From NCBI RefSeq assembly GCF_022921075.1, contig NZ_CP095050.1, positions 4,836,001 to 4,900,000 on the forward strand: a DNA stretch of 64,000 nt. The letters are read 5' to 3'. Below, one piece after another: positions 40,990 through 49,991 of the stretch (the first letter of the stretch is position 1; each line of letters begins with the position of its first letter). Source of the stretch: Hymenobacter sp. 5317J-9 (GTDB lineage Bacteria; Bacteroidota; Bacteroidia; Cytophagales; Hymenobacteraceae). A model generated the notes under the pieces. The model worked only from the letters and a program-made list of their open reading frames with translations. It was not told the origin of the DNA and ran no database searches. The translations under genes and the position numbers were made by a program.

Positions 40990-42183
40990 ATGCGCTTTCA
41001 TTACACGTTTGCTCTTATTTTCAGCTTGGCTGCCAGCATTAAGAGCCAAGCCCAGCAAGTTGTCAAAATCCTATTTGATGCCACTAAAGCCCAAACGGCC
41101 GGCAACGCCGACTGGGTGATTGACGCCGACGTGGCGGGCAGCCCTCAGCGCCTGCCCACGCCCGCCCAAAGCACCATCACGGCCAGTACATCCGAAGGTT
41201 TCTGGACGGGTGCCATTTCGTCGTGGGGCATTGCCCTGGTGAAGCGCGGCTACCAGGTCGAAACCCTGCCCAGCAGCGGCCGCATTACCTACGGCGACGC
41301 CAGCAATGCCCAGGACCTGCGCAACTACGCGGCCTACATTGTCGACGAGCCCAACACGCGCTACACCACGGCCGAAAAAACGGCGATTCTGAACTACGTG
41401 CGCAACGGCGGCGGCCTGTTCATGATTTCAGACCACACTATCTCGGACCGCAACGGCGACGGTTGGGATTCGCCGGCCATCTGGAACGACCTGATGAGTT
41501 CGGCTAGCCCCGCCAACCCCTTCGGCATCACCTTCGACCTAAATAACCTCACCTTCACCTCCGGCGTGGGCGCGGCCACGGCCCCTGCCGACTCCCTGCT
41601 ACACGGCCCGGCCGGCAACCCCGTGGCCATGGAATACCACAACGGCGCCAGCCTCACGCTGAGCCCAACGGCCAATGCCAGCGTACACGGCGCCCTGTTC
41701 CGGCCCGGCGCGGCCACCACCGGCACCACCGGCGCGCTGGTGGCGTGGGCCCGCTACGGCCGCGGCCGCGTGGCCGCCCTCGGCGATTCGTCGCCGCCCG
41801 ACGACGGCACCGGCGCGCCCGGCAACAACCTTTACGACGGCTGGGCGGCCGAAGCCAACGGCGACCATGCCCGCATCCTGCTCAATGCCACCATTTGGCT
41901 GGCCACTCCCAACCGCACCGCCACCGCCACCCGCCGCGCCACCGAAGCCGATTTCAGCATCTACCCCAATCCGAGTGCCGACGCGTTTTTCCTCAGTGGG
42001 AACGTGCTGCCCATCGAAATCCGCTGCCAGGACATGCTCGGCCGACCAGTGACCCTTAGCAGCACACTGGCCGGCCCGGGCGCCTTGCGCTTGGATGCAG
42101 CCGGCCTGGCCCCGGGCCTCTACGTGCTCAGCCTGCATTTGCCCGACGGGCAGGTGCTCACCCGCCAAGTTGTGCGGCAATAA
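40990..42183 (+). CDS. Secreted protein with type IX secretion C-terminal sorting domain
   Basis: 397 residues. A signal peptide (MRFHYTFALIFSLAASIKSQAQQ) is followed by a domain with KILFDATKAQTAGNADW, LRNYAAYIVDEPNTRY and ILNYVRNGGGLFMISDHT. This has the layout of the class-I glutamine-amidotransferase-like/DUF4350 type folds used in secreted proteins, with no catalytic residues I can assign. The last ~75 residues begin FSIYPNPSADAFFLSG and include GLAPGLYVLSLHLPDGQ, the type A CTD sorting signal of type IX secretion. It should therefore be exported to the cell surface or medium by the machinery that GldB and GldD support. Confidence 0.78.
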   Translation: MRFHYTFALIFSLAASIKSQAQQVVKILFDATKAQTAGNADWVIDADVAGSPQRLPTPAQSTITASTSEGFWTGAISSWGIALVKRGYQVETLPSSGRITYGDASNAQDLRNYAAYIVDEPNTRYTTAEKTAILNYVRNGGGLFMISDHTISDRNGDGWDSPAIWNDLMSSASPANPFGITFDLNNLTFTSGVGAATAPADSLLHGPAGNPVAMEYHNGASLTLSPTANASVHGALFRPGAATTGTTGALVAWARYGRGRVAALGDSSPPDDGTGAPGNNLYDGWAAEANGDHARILLNATIWLATPNRTATATRRATEADFSIYPNPSADAFFLSGNVLPIEIRCQDMLGRPVTLSSTLAGPGALRLDAAGLAPGLYVLSLHLPDGQVLTRQVVRQ

Positions 42184-42198
42184 TGTGCTGGCGGTTTA

Positions 42199-42648
42199 TC
42201 AGGAGGCGCGGCGACGGCTGTAGAAGCTGTCGGTGTCGAACGATTCCTGCTCGTAGAAGCGCGGGGTGGCGGCGGGCTCCTGGCCCAGGGCGCGCAGCAT
42301 GGCTTCCTCGTATTCGCGGGTAATTTGTATTTCGACGTAGGGCGGGTAGTTCAGCACCGACTCCGCATTGAGCGCCGGCACAAACACGTTGTCGCCTTCT
42401 TCATCGAGCGAAGCGGCCCCGATGGGCAGCAGGATGTGATTCTCGTGCTCGTTGATGTGGAAACGCGAGTCCAGCTCCACGTCGAGGTAGCGCACTTTCA
42501 TGGCTTCGGGGTCCACTATCAACTCAAACACAGTGCCCAGGGCCTGGCCATCGTTGCCGCGCACGGTCCAGCCGCGCACGTCGGGGTTACCATCGGCTAC
42601 TTCAAAATCGGTAAGGTCGCGCAGGCGGCGCAGTACGGGGGTTTCCAT
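42199..42648 (-). CDS. PRC-barrel domain protein
   Basis: 149 residues. The PRC-barrel pattern is visible in VRGWTVRGNDGQALGTVFEL and MKVRYLDVELDSRF, followed by HILLPIGAASLDEEGDNVFV. A C-terminal tail of ~45 residues ends FYSRRRAS. PRC-barrels occur in stress and envelope-associated proteins of soil bacteria. It follows the next upstream gene by 11 bp, so the two are probably one transcription unit. Confidence 0.85.
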   Translation of the reverse strand: METPVLRRLRDLTDFEVADGNPDVRGWTVRGNDGQALGTVFELIVDPEAMKVRYLDVELDSRFHINEHENHILLPIGAASLDEEGDNVFVPALNAESVLNYPPYVEIQITREYEEAMLRALGQEPAATPRFYEQESFDTDSFYSRRRAS

Positions 42649-42659
42649 GGCGTGGTTCG

Positions 42660-43373
42660 TTAGTTCAGGGTCTGCTGGGAAGGCTCGCTCAGGGCGCGCG
42701 CGGCGTCGGCAGCTTTGGTCAGGAACTGCTGCGTGGCTTGCTGGTCGGCGGCTGTGGCGTTGCGGCCTGACAGCTGGCCCGCCAGGCGCGTCAGTTCGGT
42801 GGCTTGGTTTTCGAGTTCGGGATAAGCTTTCTGCTGCATGGCCCGGATGAGGGCCGCCGCCGCCACAAAGCCCGGCCGAAGGCCGGCCGTGGGGTCATTC
42901 AGGCGGTCGGTGGCGCTGGTGAGGTTATCACGCTGCTCGATGATGGTGGGGTCGCGCAGGTCGTCGCGGTCAGTGAGCGACACCAGCATGCCGGTGAGCT
43001 TGCGCAGGCCATTGCGGGCATAGTCGGGGGCGGCGGGGTCGCTGGCGGCCTGGGCGTCCAGCGAGGCAGCGGTTTCGGTGCTGGCATCTTCGGCCGCGGT
43101 GGTGCCACCGGGCCCGGCCGGGTTGTGCGACTGACGGAACGTGTGGCCGGCCGCGGTATCGGTGGCGGCCAGCACGGTTGTGTCGGCCGCTGTTGCGGTT
43201 GTCGTATCGGTTGCGGCGCCGGTCACGCCAGCGCTGGCGGGCGGCGCGGGCTCGTCGGCGGGGTCGGGGCGAAGGAAAAAGTAGGCGGCCACCGCCACCA
43301 CGGCCACCGCCAGCAGCACCAGAATCCAAGGACTGGGCGCGGATTTCTTGCGTTGAATGTTGATATCAGCCAT
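42660..43373 (-). CDS. Membrane-anchored hypothetical protein
   Basis: 237 residues. A short basic cytosolic N-terminus is followed by one transmembrane segment (WILVLLAVAVVAVAAYFFL), then a Thr/Ala/Asp-rich linker (~residues 35-100). The rest is a helical domain, LRKLTGMLVSLTDRDDLRD to the end, without cysteines. No family is recognised. Its place between the PRC-barrel and DUF2383 genes suggests a role in the same envelope or stress process. Confidence 0.7.
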   Translation of the reverse strand: MADINIQRKKSAPSPWILVLLAVAVVAVAAYFFLRPDPADEPAPPASAGVTGAATDTTTATAADTTVLAATDTAAGHTFRQSHNPAGPGGTTAAEDASTETAASLDAQAASDPAAPDYARNGLRKLTGMLVSLTDRDDLRDPTIIEQRDNLTSATDRLNDPTAGLRPGFVAAAALIRAMQQKAYPELENQATELTRLAGQLSGRNATAADQQATQQFLTKAADAARALSEPSQQTLN

Positions 43374-43534
43374 GCTGAAGTAAAAAAACTAAAACCATCT
43401 ACCTGTACGCTAATGTACCGGCGCGGTTTTTATCGGCTCCAGGCGCATTTCATCGACCGCCCCAAAACCTTCTTATTCACAAAAATCCGGCCGTGGGGTG
43501 CACAGCCGGATTCTCAAGTTGCAAAGATTGGCAT

Positions 43535-44266
43535 CTAGCGCTGAGCAGCGTCCATGCGCTTTAACTCGCTGTAGGTTTTCTTCGATTGGGCAAACTGGTG
43601 TTCCACAGCCCGGCGCATGGGGCCGGTGAGGGTACCATCGTTGAGGGCTTCCTCGTAGGCCTTCAGGGCCCATTCCTCGCCGTAGATGTTCGAGCCAATG
43701 ATGGAGCTTTCATCGCGGCCGGTCACGGCCGCCTTGGCATCCATAAAGGCGCGGTACAGCTTGCCTTTCAGGGTGGTGCTGTTCTGACGGCCGGCGCCTT
43801 CCTGGTCAAGGTAGGCGTTCAGCTGGTTGGCAAACTGCTGGCTCTGGCTCACCAGCTGCAGGTAGTAGCTGCGGTGCTGCGTGTTGCGGCTTTCGTCGGC
43901 CGCGCGGCGGTACCCCTCAATGCGGTCGTTCACGAAATAGAGCAATTCGTTGATGGTAGCAGCCTGGGCACGCTTGCCGCTGCTGCCGCGACGGGCCAGG
44001 TAGGTGGCGCCAGCCACCAGCAGGGCGCCACCCACCACCTTTTGGGTCGTGCTCAGCTTGTTGAAGCCGGTGGTAGCGGTGTCGCTCACGGTTTTGAGAG
44101 AAGCCGGCACCTTGTTCAGCAGTTCCTTGACATTGCTGTCTTTGAGCCACTGCTGGGCTTTGGTCAGCAGCGCTTCGGCGGTATTGCCGGTGGCAGTGGC
44201 ATAGGCGCCGCCATTATCGGGGGCAGCCGTCGGGGTAGCTTCGGGGGAGGCGTTGGTTGGTTCCAT
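43535..44266 (-). CDS. DUF2383/PA2169-type four-helix-bundle protein
   Basis: 243 residues. A Pro/Ala/Thr-rich N-terminus is followed by a possible short membrane-associated segment (VVGGALLVAGATYLA, ~residues 77-91). The C-terminal ~150 residues show the ferritin-like DUF2383 pattern: TINELLYFVNDRIEGYRRAADE, LVSQSQQFANQLNAYL and EEWALKAYEEALNDG. Members of this family occur in stress-response sets. The gene leads a minus-strand cluster with the membrane-anchored and PRC-barrel genes. The 218-bp gap upstream (44267-44484) holds its promoter region; no element is obvious. Confidence 0.8.
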   Translation of the reverse strand: MEPTNASPEATPTAAPDNGGAYATATGNTAEALLTKAQQWLKDSNVKELLNKVPASLKTVSDTATTGFNKLSTTQKVVGGALLVAGATYLARRGSSGKRAQAATINELLYFVNDRIEGYRRAADESRNTQHRSYYLQLVSQSQQFANQLNAYLDQEGAGRQNSTTLKGKLYRAFMDAKAAVTGRDESSIIGSNIYGEEWALKAYEEALNDGTLTGPMRRAVEHQFAQSKKTYSELKRMDAAQR

Positions 44267-44484
44267 TAGTGGTTGTGCTTGGGATAGGAAGGTTTAACAA
44301 TTACTCCTGCCTACGCCCAAACCCCGGCGGGCGTTCGATTAGACTATACCTTTTCTACCTAGCCAAGCGCAACGCGGCCATTCACTAAACCCCCTCGCTG
44401 CACACAATACGGCTGCCCGCACATGCACCACTCACCTCTCATAACCATATATACGCCTTAAAACAGGCAATTCAAGATTTTCTT

Positions 44485-45645
44485 TTAAACCGCCACCGGC
44501 CGGTAGAGCTTGGCCAGCGCCTCTACAGCGTAATCCACCTCAGCGGCGGTGTTCATCTTGCTCATCGAGAAGCGCACCGTGGCCCGGTCGGGGTCGCAGC
44601 CCAGCGCTTCCAGCACGTGCGAGCCGGCCTGGGCGCCGCTGGTACAAGCCGAGCCACCCGAGGCCGCTACCTTATTAATATCGAGGTTGAACAGCAGCAT
44701 CTCGTTGATGGCCGACGGCGGCAGGCTCACGCTCAGCACCGTGTAGAGGCTCTTGTCGGCGTGCTCCGAGAGCCCGTTGAACTGCACGTCCTCAATTTCG
44801 GCCCGTAGCTTTTCGATGAAGCGGGTTTTCAGGCCCTGTACGTGTGCCTGGTGGGCTGCCAGGTCGCGCACCGCTATTTCCAGCGCCTTGGCCAGGCCCA
44901 CAATGCCGTACACATTCTCGGTGCCCGAACGCACGTTGCGCTCCTGCGAGCCCCCGTGAATAAGCGGGCTCACCTGCAGGCCGCTGCGGGTATAGATGAA
45001 GCCCACGCCCTTCGGCCCGTGAAACTTGTGTGCCGAACCCACCAGAAAGTGGTTTTTCAGCTGCTGCACGTCGTGCCGGTAGTGGCCCATGGTCTGCACC
45101 GTGTCGGTGTGGAACACGGCGTCGTACCGGGCACAAATCTCGCCAATGGCCTCAATGTCGTTGAGGTTGCCAATCTCGTTGTTGGCATGCATCAGGCTCA
45201 CGAACGTGCGCGACTGCGTGGCCAGCAGTTCTTCTAGGTGGCCCAAATCCAGGGCGCCCTGGTCATTGTGCTTCACGTAGTGCAGCTCAATCTCGCCCAG
45301 TTTGGCCAGCGCCTGCAGCGGGTGCAGCACGGCGTGGTGCTCCAGCTTCGAGGTGATGGCGTGCTTCAGCCCCAGCGTGCGGATGCTGCCAAAAGCCGCG
45401 TAGTTGTCGGCCTCGGTGCCGCCGCTGGTGAAAATGATTTCGGCCGGTGCGGCATTCAGCAAGTGGGCCACCGTTTTGCGGGCATTCTCGATGGCCGCGC
45501 GCACCTGCCGGCCGGGTCCGTGCAGGCTGCTCGGGTTGCCGTAGTGGTTGCTCAGAAAAGGCAGCATGGCCTCCAGCACCTCCGGGTCGAGGGGCGTGGT
45601 GGCGGCGTTGTCGAAATAAACGAAGGCGGGGGTGGTTGGGGTCAT
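44485..45645 (-). CDS. Cysteine desulfurase (NifS/IscS-like)
   Basis: 386 residues. A class V PLP aminotransferase: the start YFDNAATTPLDPEVLEAM, the PLP-lysine in GSAHKFHGPKGVGF and the catalytic cysteine loop GGSACTSGAQAGSHVLEALG are all present. It supplies sulfur for Fe-S clusters or tRNA thiolation. No isc/suf genes are adjacent, so which pathway it serves is open. The short spacing between the active-site cysteine and C-terminus fits the IscS/NifS group. Confidence 0.9.
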   Translation of the reverse strand: MTPTTPAFVYFDNAATTPLDPEVLEAMLPFLSNHYGNPSSLHGPGRQVRAAIENARKTVAHLLNAAPAEIIFTSGGTEADNYAAFGSIRTLGLKHAITSKLEHHAVLHPLQALAKLGEIELHYVKHNDQGALDLGHLEELLATQSRTFVSLMHANNEIGNLNDIEAIGEICARYDAVFHTDTVQTMGHYRHDVQQLKNHFLVGSAHKFHGPKGVGFIYTRSGLQVSPLIHGGSQERNVRSGTENVYGIVGLAKALEIAVRDLAAHQAHVQGLKTRFIEKLRAEIEDVQFNGLSEHADKSLYTVLSVSLPPSAINEMLLFNLDINKVAASGGSACTSGAQAGSHVLEALGCDPDRATVRFSMSKMNTAAEVDYAVEALAKLYRPVAV

Positions 45646-45752
45646 GGGGTGAAGAAAGACGCGTCAGCCGGGCGTGGGTGCGCCCGGCCAACCCGGTTGT
45701 CAATGCACAAACCTCGGACTTTTAGCCGAAAGCAACCGCCCAGCGCTCAGCC

Positions 45753-47149
45753 TTATGCCTTCACGGCAATGATTTCCTTGATGTCGCCGATGATTTTCTG
45801 CGCCAGGTAGTCGGCCGTGGCGTTGGTTTCCGACTCGGCGTAGATGCGGATGATGGGCTCGGTGTTGGACTTGCGCAAATGCACCCACTCCTTGTCGAAC
45901 TCAATCTTCACGCCGTCGATGGTGTTCACCGGCTGCTTGGCGTAGCGCTTCTGCATCTGCACCAGCACGTTGTCGGTGTCGATTTCCGGCGTCAGCTCAA
46001 TCTTATTTTTTGAGATGAAATAGCCGGGGTAGGTGTTGCGCAGGCGGCTCACCGTAAGGCCCGATTTGGCCAGGTGCGTCAGAAACAGGGCAATGCCCAC
46101 CAAGGCGTCGCGGCCGTAGTGCAGCTCGGGGTATATAATGCCGCCGTTGCCCTCGCCGCCAATCACGGCGTTGGTTTCCTTCATTTTGGTCACCACGTTC
46201 ACCTCGCCCACGGCGGCCGCGGCGTAGCTGCCGCCGGCTTTTTCGGTCACGTCGCGCAGGGCACGGGTGCTGCTGAGGTTGCTCACGGTATTGCCGCCGC
46301 CCAGGGATTTCAGCACGTAGTCGGCCACGGCCACTAGCGTGTATTCTTCGCCAAACATCTCGCCGTTTTCGCTCACCAGGGCCAGGCGGTCCACGTCGGG
46401 GTCCACTACGATGCCGAGGTCGAAACCGCCTTTCTCCAGCACTTTGGCAATGTCGCGCAGGTGCTCGGGCAGGGGCTCGGGGTTGTGGGCAAATTCGCCG
46501 GTGGGCTCGCAGTGCAGTTTCTCGATGGTCGTCACGCCCAGCGCTTCCAGCAGTTGCGGCACGGCAAAGCCGCCCGAGGAGTTCACGGCATCGACCACCA
46601 CTCGGAAATTGCGGGCCTTGATGGCTTCCACGTCCACCAGCGGCAGGGCCAGAATGGCCTTGATGTGCTTTTTGAGGAAGGTGTTATCGACGGTGTACTG
46701 GCCCAGCTTGGTTACGGGCGCAAAGTCGAAGCCTTCGCTCTCGGCCAGGGCCAGCACCTGCTGTCCGTCAACATCCGAAATAAACTCGCCTGTGGCGTTG
46801 AGCAGCTTCAAGGCGTTCCACTGCTTGGGGTTGTGCGAGGCGGTGAGGATGATGCCGCCGGCCGCGCTCTTGGCGGGCACAGCCATTTCTACGGTGGGCG
46901 TGGTGCTCAGGCCCAGGTCGCACACGTCGAGGCCGAGGCCCTGCAGGGTAGCGGCCACCAGGCGGCTCACCATGTCGCCCGAGAGGCGGGCATCGCGGCC
47001 AATGACGATGAGCTTGCTATCAGTGGCCTGGGTTTTTACCCACGTGCCGTAGGCGGCGGCATACTTCACCACGTCGAGGGGGGTCAGGCCTTGCCCAACC
47101 GGCCCCCGATGGTGCCGCGAATGCCGGATATTGATTTAATAAGAGTCAC
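45753..47149 (-). pseudogene. glmM: Phosphoglucosamine mutase, single-base frameshift near the 5' end
   Basis: The main frame (45753-47072) encodes 439 residues of the phosphohexomutase family: catalytic TASHNPKQWNAL, metal loop DPDVDRLALV and sugar-binding EGNGGI. It lacks the usual start. Upstream, beginning at GTG 47149 in another frame, the DNA encodes VTLIKSISGIRGTIGGRLG, exactly the expected GlmM N-terminus, then hits TGA. Adding one base within 47092-47097 restores GRLGQGLTPLDVVKYA and a protein of 465 residues, the normal length. GlmM makes glucosamine-1-phosphate for cell-wall precursors and is normally essential, so sequencing error is likely but not proven. Confidence 0.85.
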
Positions 47150-47210
47150 GCAGTCGTTTTTTTTGAAAGACCAAAATTAGGCATGAACGGCCGGTTGGCG
47201 ACGCCCGGTT

Positions 47211-47218
47211 TATCTTTG
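47211..47218 (+). promoter_or_regulatory. -7 box close to the mazG start
   Basis: An exact TATCTTTG ending 5 bp before the ATG at 47224. If used, the transcript would be leaderless or nearly so. No -33 TTG at the usual distance. Confidence 0.4.
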
Positions 47219-47223
47219 GAACA

Positions 47224-48081
47224 ATGGAAAACACTGCCCCCGCCCCTGGCGACCTGCTCGCCAGTGCCCGCCGGCCGGCTCAGCTTGAAGCTTTTGGCCG
47301 CCTGCTCGACGTTCTGGACCGCCTGCGCACCGAGTGCCCCTGGGACAAAAAACAAACCCTGCAAAGCCTGCGCCACCTCACCATTGAGGAGACCTACGAA
47401 ATCAGCGACGCCATTTTGCGCGACGACCTGCCGGACCTGAAAAAAGAGCTGGGCGACGTGATGCTGCACCTGACGTTTTACGCCCGCATTGCCGCCGAAA
47501 AGGGCGCTTTCGACATCGCCGACGTCCTCAACGCTCAGTGCGAAAAGCTCATTTACCGCCACCCGCACATCTACGGCGACGTGCAGGCCGACGACGAAGA
47601 CGCCGTGAAGCGCAACTGGGAGCAGCTCAAGCTGAAGGAAAAAGGCAACACCACCGGCGTGCTCGGCGGCGTGCCCACTTCCCTGCCGGCCCTGGTAAAG
47701 GCCATGCGCATCCAGGAAAAAGCCCGCGGCGCTGGCTTCGATTGGGAGCAGCCGGAGCAGGTATGGCAGAAAGTGCAGGAAGAGTTAGGAGAATTTGGCG
47801 AAGAGTACGGCCACGGCAACCCTGCCAAAATGCAGGCCGAGCGTGCCGCCGATGAATTTGGCGATTTGCTTTTTTCGCTGGTCAATTTTGCCCGCTTCGC
47901 CGGCATCAATCCCGAAGAGGCGCTGGAGCGCACAAACCGCAAGTTTATCAGCCGGTTTCAGTACCTGGAAAGCGCCGCAGCGGCCCATGGCCAGCGCCTG
48001 GCCGACCTCACGCTGGCCGAAATGGACGTGTATTGGGAACAGGCAAAACGCCGCTCGCCCCAACCCGATGGAGCGAATTAG
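47224..48081 (+). CDS. mazG: Nucleoside triphosphate pyrophosphohydrolase MazG
   Basis: 285 residues with two MazG domains. The first begins RTECPWDKKQTLQSLR with the metal-binding EETYEISDA and KKELGDVMLHLTFYA; the second has EELGEFGEEYG and ADEFGDLLFSLVNFARF. The enzyme hydrolyses NTPs and dNTPs to monophosphates, cleaning the nucleotide pool. It is divergent from glmM, with 74 bp between them, and ends at a terminator. Confidence 0.94.
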   Translation: MENTAPAPGDLLASARRPAQLEAFGRLLDVLDRLRTECPWDKKQTLQSLRHLTIEETYEISDAILRDDLPDLKKELGDVMLHLTFYARIAAEKGAFDIADVLNAQCEKLIYRHPHIYGDVQADDEDAVKRNWEQLKLKEKGNTTGVLGGVPTSLPALVKAMRIQEKARGAGFDWEQPEQVWQKVQEELGEFGEEYGHGNPAKMQAERAADEFGDLLFSLVNFARFAGINPEEALERTNRKFISRFQYLESAAAAHGQRLADLTLAEMDVYWEQAKRRSPQPDGAN

Positions 48082-48120
48082 CGTTGGCACATTTTACCTC
48101 ACTCATTCTTCATTTGAATT

Positions 48121-48159
48121 GGCTCCGACCAAGTTTTCTTTGGTCGGGCCGCTCTTTTT
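48121..48159 (+). terminator. Intrinsic terminator of mazG
   Basis: Stem GGC-CCGACCAA paired with TTGGTCGG-GCC (one bulged T) and then T5. It overlaps the -33 region of the exbB promoter. Confidence 0.75.
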
Positions 48160-48170
48160 GGTTAGGTTTG
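48139..48170 (+). promoter_or_regulatory. Promoter of the exbB-exbD-exbD-tonB operon
   Basis: TTTG at 48139-48142, a 20-bp spacer and an exact TAGGTTTG at 48163-48170. The leader to the ATG at 48347 would be about 170 nt. The gap 48082-48346 holds this and the mazG terminator, nothing else recognised. Confidence 0.65.
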
Positions 48171-48346
48171 CCCAGCTAAGCCAGCACTGGGGCAGTTCGA
48201 ACTTTGGTAAGTGCTATTCTAGTCTACCTTCATTGCGGGATTATCAAGGTTCCCGGCCGCTCGCTGCGCTTCTCACCATTTTTTGCTTTTTCTTTACCCA
48301 CTCAATTCAACTACTTCACACAATAACCCCCAAACACTCCGGAACA

Positions 48347-49228
48347 ATGGAACAGAAAAATGCCATGAATACGAGCCCCCGGCCCGCCGCGACGGCCGCC
48401 AAAGCCGAAGCCCAAAGCAGCGGTGGAGCCTCGCTGTTCTCCGTCCTGGTCATTATCCTAGCCTTCATCGTCAGCGTTGTCGTCTATAAATTCGTCCTCG
48501 GCGACGCCAGCCACTTCCAAGGTGGCAACAACGAAAACAACCCCAATGCCGGCGACTATCTCGGCGTGGTGTACAAAGGCGGCTTCATCGTGCCCGTGCT
48601 GATGACCATGCTGCTCTGCGTAATCACCTTCTCGATTGAGCGTGCCCTGACCATCAGTAAGGCCAAAGGCTCGAAGAGCATTGAAGCTTTCGTGCGCACC
48701 GTGCGTCAGAAGCTGAACACCAACGACATCAACGGCGCCCTGGCTGCCTGCGACCAGCAAAAAGGCTCGGTAGCCAACGTGGTGAAAGCCGGCCTGCTGA
48801 AATACAACGAAATGGGCCGTGACCGCACCATGGCCACCGACCAGAAAATCCTGGCTATCCAGAAAGAAATTGAAGAAAGCACCGCTCTGGAGCTGCCCAT
48901 GCTGGAGAAGAACCTCGTTATCATCTCGACGCTGGCTTCTATCGCCACGCTGGTGGGTCTGCTTGGCACGGTATTCGGCATGATTCGCGCCTTCGCCGCT
49001 CTGGCGCAGGCCGGTACCCCCGACGCCGTAGCTCTGGCCAACGGTATCTCGGAAGCTCTGATTAACACGGCTCTGGGTATCGGTACCTCGGCCCTGGCCA
49101 TTGTGGCTTACAACTACTTCACCAGCAAAATTGACGAGCTGACCTACAGCATCGACGAGGCCGGTTTCAGCATCATCCAGACGTTTGCCGCTCAGCACGG
49201 CAATACGCAGCCTGCCCAAACGGTTTAA
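48347..49228 (+). CDS. exbB: MotA/TolQ/ExbB proton channel family protein
   Basis: 293 residues from the ATG at 48347; the frame is open far upstream but overlaps mazG. Three transmembrane segments are visible: ~residues 27-50, one after VYKGGFIVPVLMTMLL, and a long pair around NLVIISTLASIATLVGLLGTVFGMI and ALINTALGIGTSALAIVAYNYF. It energises TonB with ExbD using the proton gradient. It leads an operon of two exbD genes and tonB. The N-terminal segment before the first TM is longer than in E. coli ExbB, as usual in Bacteroidota. Confidence 0.92.
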   Translation: MEQKNAMNTSPRPAATAAKAEAQSSGGASLFSVLVIILAFIVSVVVYKFVLGDASHFQGGNNENNPNAGDYLGVVYKGGFIVPVLMTMLLCVITFSIERALTISKAKGSKSIEAFVRTVRQKLNTNDINGALAACDQQKGSVANVVKAGLLKYNEMGRDRTMATDQKILAIQKEIEESTALELPMLEKNLVIISTLASIATLVGLLGTVFGMIRAFAALAQAGTPDAVALANGISEALINTALGIGTSALAIVAYNYFTSKIDELTYSIDEAGFSIIQTFAAQHGNTQPAQTV

Positions 49229-49264
49229 TTCCGTTTTCAGCACGTTGCTGATGCACTAAAACGC

Positions 49265-49301
49265 GGGGCTATTCGTTCTCCGGAACGAGTAGCCCCCTTT
49301 T
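49265..49301 (+). terminator. Hairpin in the exbB-exbD gap, possible partial terminator
   Basis: A 14-bp stem with one mismatch (49265-49278 with 49283-49296), 4-nt loop TCCG, followed by CCTTTTA. It could reduce expression of the downstream genes relative to exbB, or mark an RNA processing site. Confidence 0.6.
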
Positions 49302-49315
49302 AACCCCACCTCGCA

Positions 49316-49945
49316 ATGCCTAAAGTAAAACCGCACCGTACCTCGCCGTCGCTCGACATGACGCCGATGGTGGACCTGGCCTTCTTGCTGGTGACGTTCT
49401 TCATGCTCACCACCAAGTTTGCCCCCGAGGAATCTGTGGTGGTGGACACCCCGTCTTCCATCTCGGAGATTAAGTTGCCCGAGAACAATGTGATTACGCT
49501 GACCGTCGATAAAAACAAGCGCGTGTTTTTTGGCGTCGATGCGAAGCAAACCAAAATCCAGGCCCTGCAGCGGGTAGGCGCCAAGTACGGCGTACAGTTT
49601 ACTGCTGCTCAGGCGAAGGAATTTGGTGACCTGCCCAACTTTGGCCTGCCCATCAGCCAGCTCGGCTCCTACCTCAACATGGACAAGGAAGCCCGCAAAC
49701 TAGTGAACAAGCAGCAGCCCGGTGTGCCCCTCGACTCGCTCAACAACCAACTGGTTGACTGGGTACTGGAGTCGCGTCGTGCCAACCAGGCCATCTTCCA
49801 CAAGCCGACCTATATCGCCATCAAAGGCGACGGCGACGCGGACGTGCCCACGGTGCAGAAGATTATCAAGGTGCTCCAGGAGAAGGATATCAACCGTTTT
49901 AACCTCATTACGGACATGGAGAACAAGCCGGTTGCAGCCAAATAA
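49316..49945 (+). CDS. exbD: ExbD/TolR family protein, first copy
   Basis: 209 residues. A short basic N-terminus, then the transmembrane segment DMTPMVDLAFLLVTFFMLTT with the conserved aspartate used in proton translocation. The periplasmic domain is longer than in E. coli ExbD (about 140 residues) and includes an internal insertion around KLVNKQQPGVPLD. The C-terminus IKVLQEKDINRFNLITDME is typical. It is separated from the second exbD by 46 bp. Confidence 0.92.
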   Translation: MPKVKPHRTSPSLDMTPMVDLAFLLVTFFMLTTKFAPEESVVVDTPSSISEIKLPENNVITLTVDKNKRVFFGVDAKQTKIQALQRVGAKYGVQFTAAQAKEFGDLPNFGLPISQLGSYLNMDKEARKLVNKQQPGVPLDSLNNQLVDWVLESRRANQAIFHKPTYIAIKGDGDADVPTVQKIIKVLQEKDINRFNLITDMENKPVAAK

Positions 49946-49991
49946 TCTTGGCCTGCCTCTGTGCTCCTCTCCATTAACTTAATCAAATACC

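Noticed and set aside
42660..43373. TonB-like assignment for the membrane-anchored Pro/Ala/Thr-rich protein
   Set aside because: It has the anchor and linker but no C-terminal TonB domain and no poly-proline spacer.
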